Positions 1 through 8,103 of a stretch of DNA of 42,060 nucleotides are shown piece by piece (the first letter of the stretch is position 1; each line of letters starts with the position of its first letter). The stretch is from the NCBI GenBank assembly GCA_002405475.1, contig DHLX01000021.1, positions 1 through 42,060 on the forward strand, read 5' to 3'. The notes under the pieces are model-generated. The model made no database searches. It was given only the letters and a program-made list of their open reading frames with translations, and was not told the origin of the DNA. Made by a program: the position numbers and the translations under genes. Source of the stretch: Burkholderiales bacterium UBA4657. Lineage in GTDB: Bacteria; Pseudomonadota; Gammaproteobacteria; Burkholderiales; Burkholderiaceae_E.

Positions 1-164
1 GCCGAACCCCCCTGAATAACGCTGTTCTGCTTCATCCAGTCACGTAGTGTGGTCACGTGACATCCAAATTCGTCCGCCAGCTCTTTCGGATTCCGCCCCG
101 CTTTGATCAACTCCATCATCTGCACCCGAAATTCTTCCGTGTACCGCTTTTGTCGTTTCTCCAT
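1..164 (-). CDS. IS3-family transposase OrfA, N-terminal part
   Basis: Only the first 54 codons are present; the gene runs off the left edge. The protein begins MEKRQKRYTEEFRVQ and continues with a helix-turn-helix rich in residues typical of the HTH_Tnp_1 / IS911-IS3 OrfA family (KAGRNPKELADEFG, then VTTLRDWMK). OrfA binds the IS ends, and in this family a frameshift onto orfB gives the full transposase. The ATG at 164-162 is the natural start and is preceded on the minus strand by GGAGTCACTG, a plausible ribosome site. Whether the element is intact cannot be seen. Confidence 0.85.
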   Translation of the reverse strand, partial: MEKRQKRYTEEFRVQMMELIKAGRNPKELADEFGCHVTTLRDWMKQNSVIQGGS

Positions 165-225
165 CAGTGACTCCTTTCGCTTTCTACTGTCAGCAAAAAG
201 TGTACGTTAAATGGGGGCTACTTCA
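1..225 (-). mobile_element. IS3-family insertion sequence, one end (partial)
   Basis: The stretch carries the start of an IS3-type orfA reading leftward off the window edge. About 60 bases upstream of that start is a likely terminal inverted repeat: read on the minus strand from about 225 it begins TGAAGTAGCCCCC, with the TG terminus usual for IS3 elements. The other end and orfB lie outside the window, so neither the inverted-repeat pair nor the target duplication can be checked. The exact boundary (225 against 226) is inferred. Confidence 0.75.
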
Positions 226-451
226 GTACAAGGAAGTGAAGACGCTTGAAACGACGTTGGCATCGCAGGCCAAGGCCGGTGAAGCGCCGCTGGTCTTGAA
301 TGCCTTCGTGCTGTCACCGACGAAATTCGCCGACCTGCTCAACGTCGGCGACCCGACAAAGAAGGCCGATCTGGAAAGCCGCAACGTGTTGTTCATGGAA
401 GATGGTTCTGACTATTATCTGAAAAAACTTTTTAGCGTTTTAAGCTCGTGA
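226..451 (+). pseudogene. 3' fragment of an unknown gene, cut by the IS
   Basis: An open frame runs from the IS edge to a TGA at 449-451. It encodes about 74 residues, including the stretches APLVLNAFVLSPTKFADLL and SRNVLFMEDGSDYYLKKL. It has no start of its own: upstream the frame continues only through IS end sequence. It therefore looks like the C-terminus of a gene whose 5' part was separated by the insertion. I do not recognise the family. The amino-acid composition looks like real coding sequence rather than noise. Expression is unlikely unless it is driven from the IS. Confidence 0.5.
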
Positions 452-508
452 ATTGCAAGCTTTAGTAGCACTAGCGCTATAACGTCAGTATCCAGTGGCG
501 TTACACCC

Positions 509-645
509 AGGGAGGGATTGCTCGCCTGCTCACAACGCTACGCTGTTCGCAGCCTCGGCCTTCGGCCCGTTGCGCCTGCGGCGCAACGTCCAAGACGCTG
601 CGCGTCTTGACCGAACCCTGGCGAGGGTTCTCACCCTGCCCTCCC
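509..645. repeat. Array of short-loop palindromes beside tRNA-Ser
   Basis: Five consecutive inverted repeats can be read directly: AACGC-TAC-GC(T)GTT at 534-547, GGCC-TTC-GGCC at 557-567, GTTGCGCC-TGC-GGCGCAAC at 569-587, CAAGACGC-TGC-GCGTCTTG at 591-609, and GAACCCT-GGCG-AGGGTTC at 613-630. They are bracketed by complementary arms GGGAGGG (510-516) and CCCTCCC (639-645), with CTCGCC (521-526) complementary to GGCGAG (620-625). No gene fits this stretch. AGGGAGGGATT at 509-519 also repeats the T-arm end of the neighbouring tRNA-Ser (690-700). It could be a structured RNA, a REP-like element or a scar of an integrated element. The rest of 452-681, apart from the terminator, shows nothing I can name. 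Confidence 0.6.
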
Positions 646-651
646 GCCCAA

Positions 652-674
652 TAAAAAAGCCCACGGCGTGGGCT
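652..674 (-). terminator. Rho-independent terminator after serS-tRNA-Ser
   Basis: On the minus strand AGCCCAC-GCC-GTGGGCT forms a 7-bp GC-rich stem with a 3-base loop, followed directly by TTTTTTATT. It begins 7 bases after the CCA end of tRNA-Ser, as expected for the end of the serS-tRNA transcript. On the plus strand the same hairpin is followed by GTTTTATT, so it may work weakly in both directions. Confidence 0.85.
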
Positions 675-681
675 GTTTTAT

Positions 682-771
<90 letters not shown>

Positions 772-787
772 GAAGGGGCGAAGTATA

Positions 788-2077
788 TCAAACCGCGGGG
801 CGCAGCACTTCCAGCCCGCCCATATAGGGGCGCAAAACCTGGGGTACGACCACGCTGCCGTCAGGCTGCTGGTAGTTTTCCAGCACCGCCACCAGGGTGC
901 GGCCTACTGCCAGGCCGGAACCGTTCAGGGTGTGTACCAGTTCGGGCTTGCCCTGGGCGTTGCGGTAGCGCGCCTGCATGCGCCGCGCCTGAAACGCTTC
1001 ACAATTGGAGCATGAGCTAATTTCGCGGTAAGTATTTTGTGCAGGTAGCCAGACTTCCAGGTCATACGTTTTCGCGGCACCAAAGCCCATGTCGCCGGTA
1101 CAGAGCAGCATGACGCGATACGGCAGTTTCAGCTTCTGCAAAATACGTTCAGCATGACCGGTCATTTCTTCCAGAGCAGTATAAGATTGGCTGGGTTCGA
1201 CGATTTGTACCATTTCCACTTTGTCGAACTGGTGTTGCCGAATCATGCCGCGCGTGTCGCGCCCGTAACTGCCCGCTTCGGAACGAAAACATGGGCTGTG
1301 GGCCGTCAGTTTGATGGGCAGTTGTTCCGGGCTGAGTATGACGTCGCGCACGGTGTTGGTCAGCGATATTTCTGAGGTCGAGATCAAATACAGATCTTCT
1401 TTTTCTTCCGCGCCACCTTTCGACACCCAGAACATGTCGTCTTTGAATTTCGGCAGCTGACCAGTGCCTAATAAAGTGGCACTGTTGACGATGTAGGGGG
1501 TATAACACTCGGTATAACCGTGTTCACCGGTTTGTACGTCAAGCATGAACTGCGCCAAAGCTCTGTGCAGGCGTGCCATAGGGCCTTTCATGAACGCAAA
1601 GCGCGCGCCCGACAATTTTGCCGCCACATCAAAGTCAAGCCCCAATGGCGTACCAATATCGACGTGATCTTTCGGCTCGGCAATGGCCGGTATGTCGCCC
1701 CAGCGCCGTACTTCAACATTGTCGTCACTGCTTTTTCCCGCAGGTACGCTGTCATGCGGTACGTTGGGTACGTGCAGTAAGAAATCATTCAGTCGGGTTT
1801 GCACCTCGGCCAACTGGGTTTCCAGTTGTTTCAGTTGTTCGGGTAATGCACCGGCTTCTGCCAGTTCGGCGCTGGCGTCTTCGCCCTTGCCTTTTTTCAT
1901 GCCGATGGCTTTGGCCAGAGTATTGCGCCGCGCCTGCAATTCTTCGGTACGGGTCTGTACCTGTTTGCGTTCTGCCTCCAGCGCGTTGAAGCGGGTCACG
2001 TCCAGTTCAAATCCACGGGCCGCCAGTCGGTCGGCCACGCTGGCGGCGTCTTTACGAAGTTGTGCTAGGTCAATCAT
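788..2077 (-). CDS. serS: Seryl-tRNA synthetase
   Basis: This is a class II aminoacyl-tRNA synthetase that charges tRNA-Ser (and tRNA-Sec where present) with serine in the cytoplasm. The 429-residue length is normal. Residues 1-100 form the long antiparallel coiled-coil arm that grips the variable arm of tRNA-Ser (Glu/Arg/Gln-rich around 35-100). Motif 2 is at about 263-290 (CFRSEAGSYGRDTRGMIRQ) and motif 3 at about 385-405 (NGSGLAVGRTLVAVLENY). The TSEIS serine/ATP-site signature lies near 234-238. The start codon overlaps the stop of rarA (ATGA), so the two are translationally coupled, and the cognate tRNA-Ser follows directly. Nothing is missing. Confidence 0.98.
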   Translation of the reverse strand: MIDLAQLRKDAASVADRLAARGFELDVTRFNALEAERKQVQTRTEELQARRNTLAKAIGMKKGKGEDASAELAEAGALPEQLKQLETQLAEVQTRLNDFLLHVPNVPHDSVPAGKSSDDNVEVRRWGDIPAIAEPKDHVDIGTPLGLDFDVAAKLSGARFAFMKGPMARLHRALAQFMLDVQTGEHGYTECYTPYIVNSATLLGTGQLPKFKDDMFWVSKGGAEEKEDLYLISTSEISLTNTVRDVILSPEQLPIKLTAHSPCFRSEAGSYGRDTRGMIRQHQFDKVEMVQIVEPSQSYTALEEMTGHAERILQKLKLPYRVMLLCTGDMGFGAAKTYDLEVWLPAQNTYREISSCSNCEAFQARRMQARYRNAQGKPELVHTLNGSGLAVGRTLVAVLENYQQPDGSVVVPQVLRPYMGGLEVLRPAV

Positions 2078-3357
2078 GGTCGGGCTTTTTTGTCGAGTTC
2101 ACGTAAATGGTTCAATTTGGCCGCAATTTTAGCCTCCAGGCCGCGTTCGGTCGGAAAATAGACCTGCGTGCCTTCCAGCCCTTCAGGAAAATAATTTTCC
2201 CCGGCGGCATAGGCTTCCGGTTCGTCGTGGGCGTAGCGGTACTGCTTGCCATAGCCCAGCTCTTTCATTAAGGTGGTGGGCGCATTACGCAGGTGCAAGG
2301 GTATCGGGCGACTACCGGCCTGCTTCACCAGTTGCTGCGCCTGTTTATACGCCGTATAAACGGCGTTGGACTTGGGCGCCACCGCCAGATAGACCAGTGC
2401 CTGTGCCAGCGCCAGTTCGCCTTCCGGCGAGCCTAAACGCTCGTACACATCGGCCGCGTTCAGACACAACTGCAGTGCGCGCGGGTCGGCCAGGCCGATG
2501 TCTTCGCTGGCCATGCGTAGCAGGCGGCGCGCCAGGTAGCGCGGGTCGGTACCTCCGTCGAGCATGCGGCAAAACCAGTAAAGGGCGGCGTCGGGGTCGG
2601 AACCGCGTACGCTTTTATGCAGGGCGCTAATGCTGTCGTAAAACGCTTCGCCGCCTTTGTCGAAACGGCGCAGGTTTTCGCTCAGGGCGCGGGCTAAATC
2701 GGCTTCAGTCACTCGCTTGCCGGTCACGGCATGTGCGACTATTTCCAGGTGGTTGAGTAATTTGCGCGCATCACCATCGGCACTGCTGACCAGTAGTTGC
2801 CTGGCTTCGGGGTCGAAGGTCAGGCCCTGCAATTCACGCTCGCAGGCACGGTCTAGCAGTTGGCCTAGCTCGTCTTGCGTTAATGACTGCAAGACATACA
2901 CCGCCGCGCGCGACAGTAAGGCGCTATTGACTTCAAAGCTGGGGTTTTCTGTGGTGGCGCCGACAAAAACAAACAAACCGCTTTCCACATGTGGCAGCAG
3001 GGCGTCTTGTTGCGCCTTGTTGAAGCGGTGAATTTCGTCAATGAACAGCAGGGTTTGGCGCTTGTATTGTGCCTGGGTCAGTTCGGCCTGCTGTACTGCT
3101 TCGCGGATGTCTTTAACCCCCGCCAGTACTGCCGACAGGGCAATGAAGGCGCAGTCGAACGCCTGCGCCATGAGCCGCGCCAGCGTGGTCTTGCCGACAC
3201 CGGGCGGCCCCCACAAGATCATGGAGTGTGGCCGCCCGGAAGCGAAGGCCACCGCCAGCGGCTTGCCTGCCCCCAGCAGGTGCGACTGCCCCATGACTTC
3301 ATCAATGCTGGCAGGGCGCAGGCGCTCAGCCAACGGGGCGTGGGCAGGCTGGGTCAT
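2074..3357 (-). CDS. rarA: Replication-associated recombination protein A (AAA+ ATPase)
   Basis: RarA/MgsA is a clamp-loader-like AAA+ ATPase related to eukaryotic WRNIP1. It acts at stalled replication forks and opens duplex ends. The 427 residues carry Walker A (GPPGVGKTT, about 50-58), Walker B (LLFIDEIHRFNK, about 103-114), a sensor-1 type GATTENPSFEV segment, then the helical C-terminal tetramerisation region containing YLARRLLRMASEDIGLAD. It lies between lolA (9-base gap) and serS (4-base overlap). The order ftsK-lolA-rarA-serS is the same as in Escherichia coli, which supports the assignment. The ATG at 3357 fits the family N-terminus. Confidence 0.96.
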   Translation of the reverse strand: MTQPAHAPLAERLRPASIDEVMGQSHLLGAGKPLAVAFASGRPHSMILWGPPGVGKTTLARLMAQAFDCAFIALSAVLAGVKDIREAVQQAELTQAQYKRQTLLFIDEIHRFNKAQQDALLPHVESGLFVFVGATTENPSFEVNSALLSRAAVYVLQSLTQDELGQLLDRACERELQGLTFDPEARQLLVSSADGDARKLLNHLEIVAHAVTGKRVTEADLARALSENLRRFDKGGEAFYDSISALHKSVRGSDPDAALYWFCRMLDGGTDPRYLARRLLRMASEDIGLADPRALQLCLNAADVYERLGSPEGELALAQALVYLAVAPKSNAVYTAYKQAQQLVKQAGSRPIPLHLRNAPTTLMKELGYGKQYRYAHDEPEAYAAGENYFPEGLEGTQVYFPTERGLEAKIAAKLNHLRELDKKARP

Positions 3358-3366
3358 GCCAGCGCT

Positions 3367-3975
3367 TTATTGATTGAAGACGTCGGCACCTCTGGGTACC
3401 TCGAAGCTGAATTCATTCGCGTCCAGGCTTGGGTTACGGACGATGTTGCGAAAGCTCAGTAACGACAATTGGCCAAAGGCGTCGCGCATTTCCATGGCTT
3501 CCGGCACGCCGTTACGAAAACCAATGGCCACGCGCTCGAAGGTGGCATCGCGCGCTTTGGGCGTGGCTTCGAGCCAGACCAGGCCGTCACGACTGCCGGC
3601 ATCTTTCAGGTTGAAATTTTTTTCCAGGTCATTGCTGCCAAACAAGATGGCGGCCGGCGACTCGCCCAGAGCCGTGCCAAGCTTCTTGATCGTTACCTGG
3701 TTCAGGTCTTTGTCGTAGATCCAGAGTTTTTCACCATCGGCAATTAAGGACTGTTCATACGGTTTGACATAGACCCAGCGAAATTTACCCGGACGGGAAA
3801 AGGCGAAATTGCCGGTAGCGGGGCTGCCGGGCACGCCAGCCTTGACCACCCGCTGGGTAAATTCACCACGTGCCGACTTGGTGCTGGCGGTAAAGGTTTT
3901 CAATTGTTCCAGCGCAGTTTGTGCCAGCGCCGGGCTGCAACAGAGTGTTAAGAGTAGTGAGTACCAGATTTTCAT
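3367..3975 (-). CDS. lolA: Outer-membrane lipoprotein carrier LolA
   Basis: LolA is the periplasmic chaperone that takes lipoproteins from the LolCDE inner-membrane transporter and hands them to LolB at the outer membrane. The 202-residue precursor has a Sec signal peptide (MKIWYSLLLTLCCSPALA, cleavage predicted after about 18). The mature part has typical LolA segments: an early ARGEFTQRV strand, PGKFRWVYVKPYEQSLIADGEKLWIYDKDL at about 86-116 (only key parts quoted), and a C-terminal FSFEVPRGADVF. The start overlaps the ftsK stop by 4 bases (ATGA). Neither LolB nor LolCDE is encoded in the window. Confidence 0.95.
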   Translation of the reverse strand: MKIWYSLLLTLCCSPALAQTALEQLKTFTASTKSARGEFTQRVVKAGVPGSPATGNFAFSRPGKFRWVYVKPYEQSLIADGEKLWIYDKDLNQVTIKKLGTALGESPAAILFGSNDLEKNFNLKDAGSRDGLVWLEATPKARDATFERVAIGFRNGVPEAMEMRDAFGQLSLLSFRNIVRNPSLDANEFSFEVPRGADVFNQ

Positions 3976-6332
3976 GATTCATTTCCTGACAGGGGCACCA
4001 GTATTTCGCGGTTGCCATTAGATTGCATGGCAGAGACTACCCCAGACTGTTCCATTTGTTCGAGCAAACGCGCAGCGCGGTTGTAACCAATGCGTAAATG
4101 TCGTTGCACCAGTGAAATACTGGCGCGTCGGTTTTTCAGTACGACGGCCACGGCCTGGTCGTACAGGTCGTCGCCTTCGGTGCCCTCGGCGCTGACGCCC
4201 GAGCCGGGGCCCAGGTCCACCGCAAAATCACTTTCTACACCGCCTTCGAGTATGCCTTCGACATAATCGGGCGCACCCAGACGTTTCAGATATTGAACCA
4301 CGCGATGCACTTCGTCGTCAGCCACATAAGCGCCATGCACCCGTACCGGCAGGCCGGTACCCGAGGCCATAAACAGCATGTCGCCCATGCCTAGCAGGGC
4401 TTCGGCGCCCTGTTGATCGAGTATGGTGCGCGAGTCGATCTTGCTGCTGACCTGAAACGAGATGCGCGTAGGCACGTTGGCTTTGATCAGGCCGGTAATG
4501 ACGTCGACACTGGGGCGCTGCGTTGCCAGAATCAGGTGAATGCCGGCGGCACGCGCCTTTTGCGCTATGCGTGCAATTAATTCTTCCACTTTTTTGCCCA
4601 CTACCATCATCAGGTCGGCCAGCTCGTCAATGACGATGACAATCATCGGCAATTTTTGCAAGGGTTCGGGTTGGTCGGGGGTGAGGCTGAACGGGTTGGG
4701 GAATGGCTCGCCCAGATCTTCGGCGTCGGCAATTTTCATGTTGTAGCCGTTCAGGTTGCGCACGCCCAGTTTGCTCATGAGTTTGTAGCGCCGTTCCATT
4801 TCGGCCACGGCCCAGTTCAGCGCATGGCCGGCCTGACGCATGTCGGTAACGACTGGCGCCAGCAGGTGCGGTATGCCGTCATAGACACTCATTTCGAGCA
4901 TTTTCGGGTCTATTAAAATGAGCCGCACCTGTTCTGGCGTAGCCTTGTACAGTAGCGACAAAATCATGGCGTTAATGCCCACCGACTTGCCCGAGCCGGT
5001 CGTGCCCGCCACCAGCAAATGCGGCATTTTGGCCAGGTCTGCCACTACGGGTTTACCGGCAATATCTTTGCCCAGCGCCAGGGTCAGCAGCGATGCCGCC
5101 TCGTTATACACTTCGGACCCCAGAATTTCCGACAAGCGTACTGACTGGCGTTTTGGGTTGGGCAATTCCAGCCCCATATAATTTTTACCCGGAATCGTTT
5201 CCACCACGCGAATGCTGGTCAACGACAGCGAGCGTGCCAGATCTTTGCTCAGATTGACAATTTGTGCGCCTTTGACGCCCAGCGCCGGCTCTATTTCGTA
5301 GCGGGTTATGACCGGGCCGGGATAGGCCGCCACTACCATGGCCTCGACTCCAAAGTCCTTGAGTTTTTTCTCGATCAGGCGCGAGGTGAACTCGAGCGTG
5401 TCGATGCTGACAAACTCTTGCGACAGCGGCGCCGGGTCGAGCAGATCGAGCGGCGGCAAGGGTGAGTCGGGCAGATCTGTAAACAGCGGTTTCTGTTTTT
5501 CTTTCAGCACCCGTTTCGACTGCGGTATTTCGACCATGGGTTGCTCAATGTGTATCGGCTTGTGCTGTTGCGCTACTTCCTGTTCCTGTTCCACCAGCTT
5601 TTCGCGCTCGGCCGCTGCCACTTCACCTGCCAGCCGGTCTTCATGCGCTTCGCGCCGGTGCCGGATAAAGTTTATGCCCTGCTCGATGCGGGTTCCGAGT
5701 TTCTCGGCAAGCGATAACCAGCTAAGCTGGAAATAGAGTGAGAAGCTGAGGAAAAACAGTACCAGCATGGTCAGGGTGCCACCGGTGTACCCAAGCCATT
5801 TTTGTACTGGGACAGCCAGCGCTTCACCCAGCACACCACCGGCCGCGTAGGGTAAGCCGGCACCGCTGTCCCAGAAACGCAGGGCCTCCAGCGCGGCACT
5901 GGACAAGAGCAGGAATAAAAAGCTGAGCGTGGAAATAGCCCGACCCTGACGTGTGATCTGGTCTGGTATTTCACCCCGCATCCAGACTTGTAAACGGCGT
6001 AGGCTCGTGACGATCTGTTTGAACAGTAACAGCACCAGCCACCAGACCGAATAGCCAAAGATGTAGTACAGAATGTCGGCTACCAGGGCGCCAAAGCGCC
6101 CGCCTTTGTTGAGCAGCGCCGTGGCATCTCCAGTACGGCTCCAGCCCGGATCGGACATGGAGTGGGTGAACAGGATGAGCAGGAGGTACAAACCCAGGGC
6201 GGCAAAAGCCAGCCAGCGTGCCTCTGCCAGCAAGCGCCAGATGCGTCCGTCGCCTTCGGTGGGTGACTGACGCTGGGGAATGAACGCTTCGCCGGGTCGC
6301 GCGGTCGGGCGAGGCGAACCGGATCGTGCCAT
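3972..6332 (-). CDS. ftsK: DNA translocase FtsK
   Basis: FtsK is a septal DNA pump that coordinates chromosome-dimer resolution (with XerCD at dif) with division. With the start at 6332 it has 786 residues: four membrane segments within about 40-210, a short Gln/Glu-rich linker (about 230-300) and the motor. Walker A is GTTGSGKS (about 443-450) and Walker B LILIDPK (about 471-477). A C-terminal winged-helix gamma domain (last ~65 residues, ending near NREILVP) reads KOPS sites. An ATG at 6428 is also in frame but would lie inside the crp gene. The ATG at 6332 follows AGGAAG and falls 31 bases after the crp stop, so I prefer it. The linker is short compared with E. coli FtsK, which is usual outside enterics. 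Confidence 0.95.
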   Translation of the reverse strand: MARSGSPRPTARPGEAFIPQRQSPTEGDGRIWRLLAEARWLAFAALGLYLLLILFTHSMSDPGWSRTGDATALLNKGGRFGALVADILYYIFGYSVWWLVLLLFKQIVTSLRRLQVWMRGEIPDQITRQGRAISTLSFLFLLLSSAALEALRFWDSGAGLPYAAGGVLGEALAVPVQKWLGYTGGTLTMLVLFFLSFSLYFQLSWLSLAEKLGTRIEQGINFIRHRREAHEDRLAGEVAAAEREKLVEQEQEVAQQHKPIHIEQPMVEIPQSKRVLKEKQKPLFTDLPDSPLPPLDLLDPAPLSQEFVSIDTLEFTSRLIEKKLKDFGVEAMVVAAYPGPVITRYEIEPALGVKGAQIVNLSKDLARSLSLTSIRVVETIPGKNYMGLELPNPKRQSVRLSEILGSEVYNEAASLLTLALGKDIAGKPVVADLAKMPHLLVAGTTGSGKSVGINAMILSLLYKATPEQVRLILIDPKMLEMSVYDGIPHLLAPVVTDMRQAGHALNWAVAEMERRYKLMSKLGVRNLNGYNMKIADAEDLGEPFPNPFSLTPDQPEPLQKLPMIVIVIDELADLMMVVGKKVEELIARIAQKARAAGIHLILATQRPSVDVITGLIKANVPTRISFQVSSKIDSRTILDQQGAEALLGMGDMLFMASGTGLPVRVHGAYVADDEVHRVVQYLKRLGAPDYVEGILEGGVESDFAVDLGPGSGVSAEGTEGDDLYDQAVAVVLKNRRASISLVQRHLRIGYNRAARLLEQMEQSGVVSAMQSNGNREILVPLSGNES

Positions 6333-6363
6333 AGGACTTCCTGCAGACGGGTTAGAGTTGGGG

Positions 6364-7026
6364 TCAGGTATGCGGCTGCTCGTTGATGACGATAGTGCCA
6401 TCTTCGTGTTCGGTAAAGTAGCCGTCATTTTCCAGGTCTTTCATGACACGCGACACCATTTCGCGTGAGGCGCCGATCATTTTGGCAATTTCCTGTCGTG
6501 GCGGCAATTTGTGTCTGATAATGCGTTTATCTTCTATGACCTCGGAAAAATCGAGCAGGACGCGAGCAACGCGGCCATAGACGTCGAGCAAGGCCAGGGT
6601 CTCGATTTTCTTGTCGGCTACGCGCAAACGCTTGACCAGGCCACGCATGATGTTGGTGGCAATGTCGGGGTTACTGACCAGATGACGACGAAAATCTTCT
6701 TTATTGACCACAATGAAATGTGATGATTCGAGCGTTATGACCGAGGCCGAAGAGGGATGCTGGTCAATCAGGCTCATTTCACCAAAAAACTCACCCGGCC
6801 CCAGTACAGCCAGAATGACTTCCTTGCCTTCAGGGTCGGTGACCTGTACCTTGACCCGCCCCGCAATGATGATGAACATATACTCGGCGGCCTGGCCTTC
6901 GCTCATGACCACACGGTTCTTGGGGTAAGCCTTTTTTACAAGGGAATGCGTCAGATTTTCGAGCTGGCTATCGTCCAGGCCGAAAAAAATCGGTACCCGG
7001 CGTAACATTTCAACATTGGTGGACAT
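6364..7026 (-). CDS. Crp/Fnr-family transcription regulator
   Basis: The 220 residues have an N-terminal cyclic-nucleotide-binding beta-roll (about 10-125; phosphate-binding cassette FGEMSLIDQHPSSAS) and a C-terminal winged HTH (RQEIAKMIGASREMVSRVMKDL, about 174-195). The recognition helix SREMVSRV is like that of E. coli CRP, so a TGTGA-type half-site is likely. There is no cysteine anywhere, which excludes an Fnr-type iron-sulfur sensor. The cassette keeps the Glu, but the Arg that holds the cAMP phosphate in E. coli CRP (RSA) is replaced by Ser (SSA), so the ligand may be another nucleotide or none. It is divergent from trxB and upstream of ftsK, the place held by lrp in E. coli. Confidence 0.9.
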   Translation of the reverse strand: MSTNVEMLRRVPIFFGLDDSQLENLTHSLVKKAYPKNRVVMSEGQAAEYMFIIIAGRVKVQVTDPEGKEVILAVLGPGEFFGEMSLIDQHPSSASVITLESSHFIVVNKEDFRRHLVSNPDIATNIMRGLVKRLRVADKKIETLALLDVYGRVARVLLDFSEVIEDKRIIRHKLPPRQEIAKMIGASREMVSRVMKDLENDGYFTEHEDGTIVINEQPHT

Positions 7027-7142
7027 GTATGGCGGCCTCAGTCTGATTCGAAAGTGTCATATTTTTTACCCAGTCGAGAGTTTATAATCATTTCAGCTTT
7101 GACTGCCTATATTTGACCCTAACTTCAGCCATTATTTTCAAT
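7027..7142. promoter_or_regulatory. Divergent promoter region, crp-type gene / trxB
   Basis: The 116 bases separate two divergent genes. A perfect -10 element TATAAT is at 7083-7088 on the plus strand, 55 bases before the trxB ATG, but there is no good -35 hexamer 16-18 bases upstream (AT-rich TATTTT at 7060-7065). The same AT-rich block read on the minus strand gives TTATAAA, which could serve the regulator gene. No clear CRP-type palindrome is visible. Confidence 0.45.
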
Positions 7143-8099
7143 ATGACACCTACAAAACACGCTCGCGTCCTGATTTTGGGCTCCGGCCCGGCTGGCTACA
7201 CGGCCGCAGTCTATGCCGCGCGCGCCAACCTGAAGCCAGTATTAATCACCGGGCTGGCCCAGGGCGGGCAGCTCATGACCACGACCGACGTTGACAATTG
7301 GCCGGCTGACGCCGAGGGGGTGCAGGGGCCGGAATTGATGCAGCGCTTTCTGGCGCATGCCGAACGCTTTCATACCGAAATCATCTTCGACCATATTCAC
7401 ACTGCGAAATTGACTGAAAAACCCATCAAACTGGTGGGGGACAGTGGCGAATATACGGCCGACACCCTGATTATTGCCACCGGCGCCAGCGCCAAATATC
7501 TGGGTCTACCGTCGGAACAGGCGTTTGCCGGCAAAGGCGTCTCGGCCTGCGCCACCTGCGATGGTTTCTTTTATCGTGGCCAGGAAGTCTGCGTCGTCGG
7601 TGGCGGTAACACCGCCGTGGAAGAGGCTTTGTACTTGAGCAATATCGCCAGCAAGGTGCATGTCATCCATCGCCGTGACAAGTTCCGTGCGGAAGCCATT
7701 TTGATTGACAAACTGAATGCCAAAGCGGCTGAAGGCAAGGTGGAGTTTCATTATTTTCACGAACTCGATGAGGTTCTGGGTGACGATACGGGTGTCACCG
7801 GAGTGCGTCTGAAAAATAATCAGACCAACACCACCACCGAGCTAAACCTGCAAGGTGTGTTTATTGCCATTGGCCATTCGCCCAATACCGGCATTTTTGA
7901 CGGTCAAGTCAACATGCAAAATGGTTATATCCTGACCCAGGGCGGTGCCAATGGGCTGGCGACCATGACCAGCGTGCCCGGCGTATTTGCCGCAGGCGAC
8001 GTGCAGGACCATGTGTACCGGCAAGCCATTACTTCAGCTGGTACCGGCTGTATGGCGGCGCTCGACGCCCAGCGCTACCTGGAAGCACAAGAGGGCTAA
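7143..8099 (+). CDS. trxB: Thioredoxin reductase
   Basis: This is a FAD- and NADPH-dependent flavoenzyme that reduces oxidised thioredoxin in the cytoplasm. The 318 residues show the FAD site ILGSGPAGYTAAVYAA (about 11-26), the redox-active CATC disulfide (C136, C139) followed by DGFF, the NADPH site VVGGGNTAVEEA (about 151-162) and the C-terminal FAD motif GVFAAGDVQD. An in-frame TTG at 7113 adds ten residues, but the ATG at 7143 gives the normal family N-terminus. A thioredoxin-TPR protein that could use the same reducing system is encoded at 32684. The Smr gene follows after 4 bases. Confidence 0.97.
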   Translation: MTPTKHARVLILGSGPAGYTAAVYAARANLKPVLITGLAQGGQLMTTTDVDNWPADAEGVQGPELMQRFLAHAERFHTEIIFDHIHTAKLTEKPIKLVGDSGEYTADTLIIATGASAKYLGLPSEQAFAGKGVSACATCDGFFYRGQEVCVVGGGNTAVEEALYLSNIASKVHVIHRRDKFRAEAILIDKLNAKAAEGKVEFHYFHELDEVLGDDTGVTGVRLKNNQTNTTTELNLQGVFIAIGHSPNTGIFDGQVNMQNGYILTQGGANGLATMTSVPGVFAAGDVQDHVYRQAITSAGTGCMAALDAQRYLEAQEG

Positions 8100-8103
8100 G
8101 TGT

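Noticed and set aside
6333..6428. Upstream extension of ftsK
   Set aside because: It overlaps the crp-type gene and has no better ribosome site than 6332.
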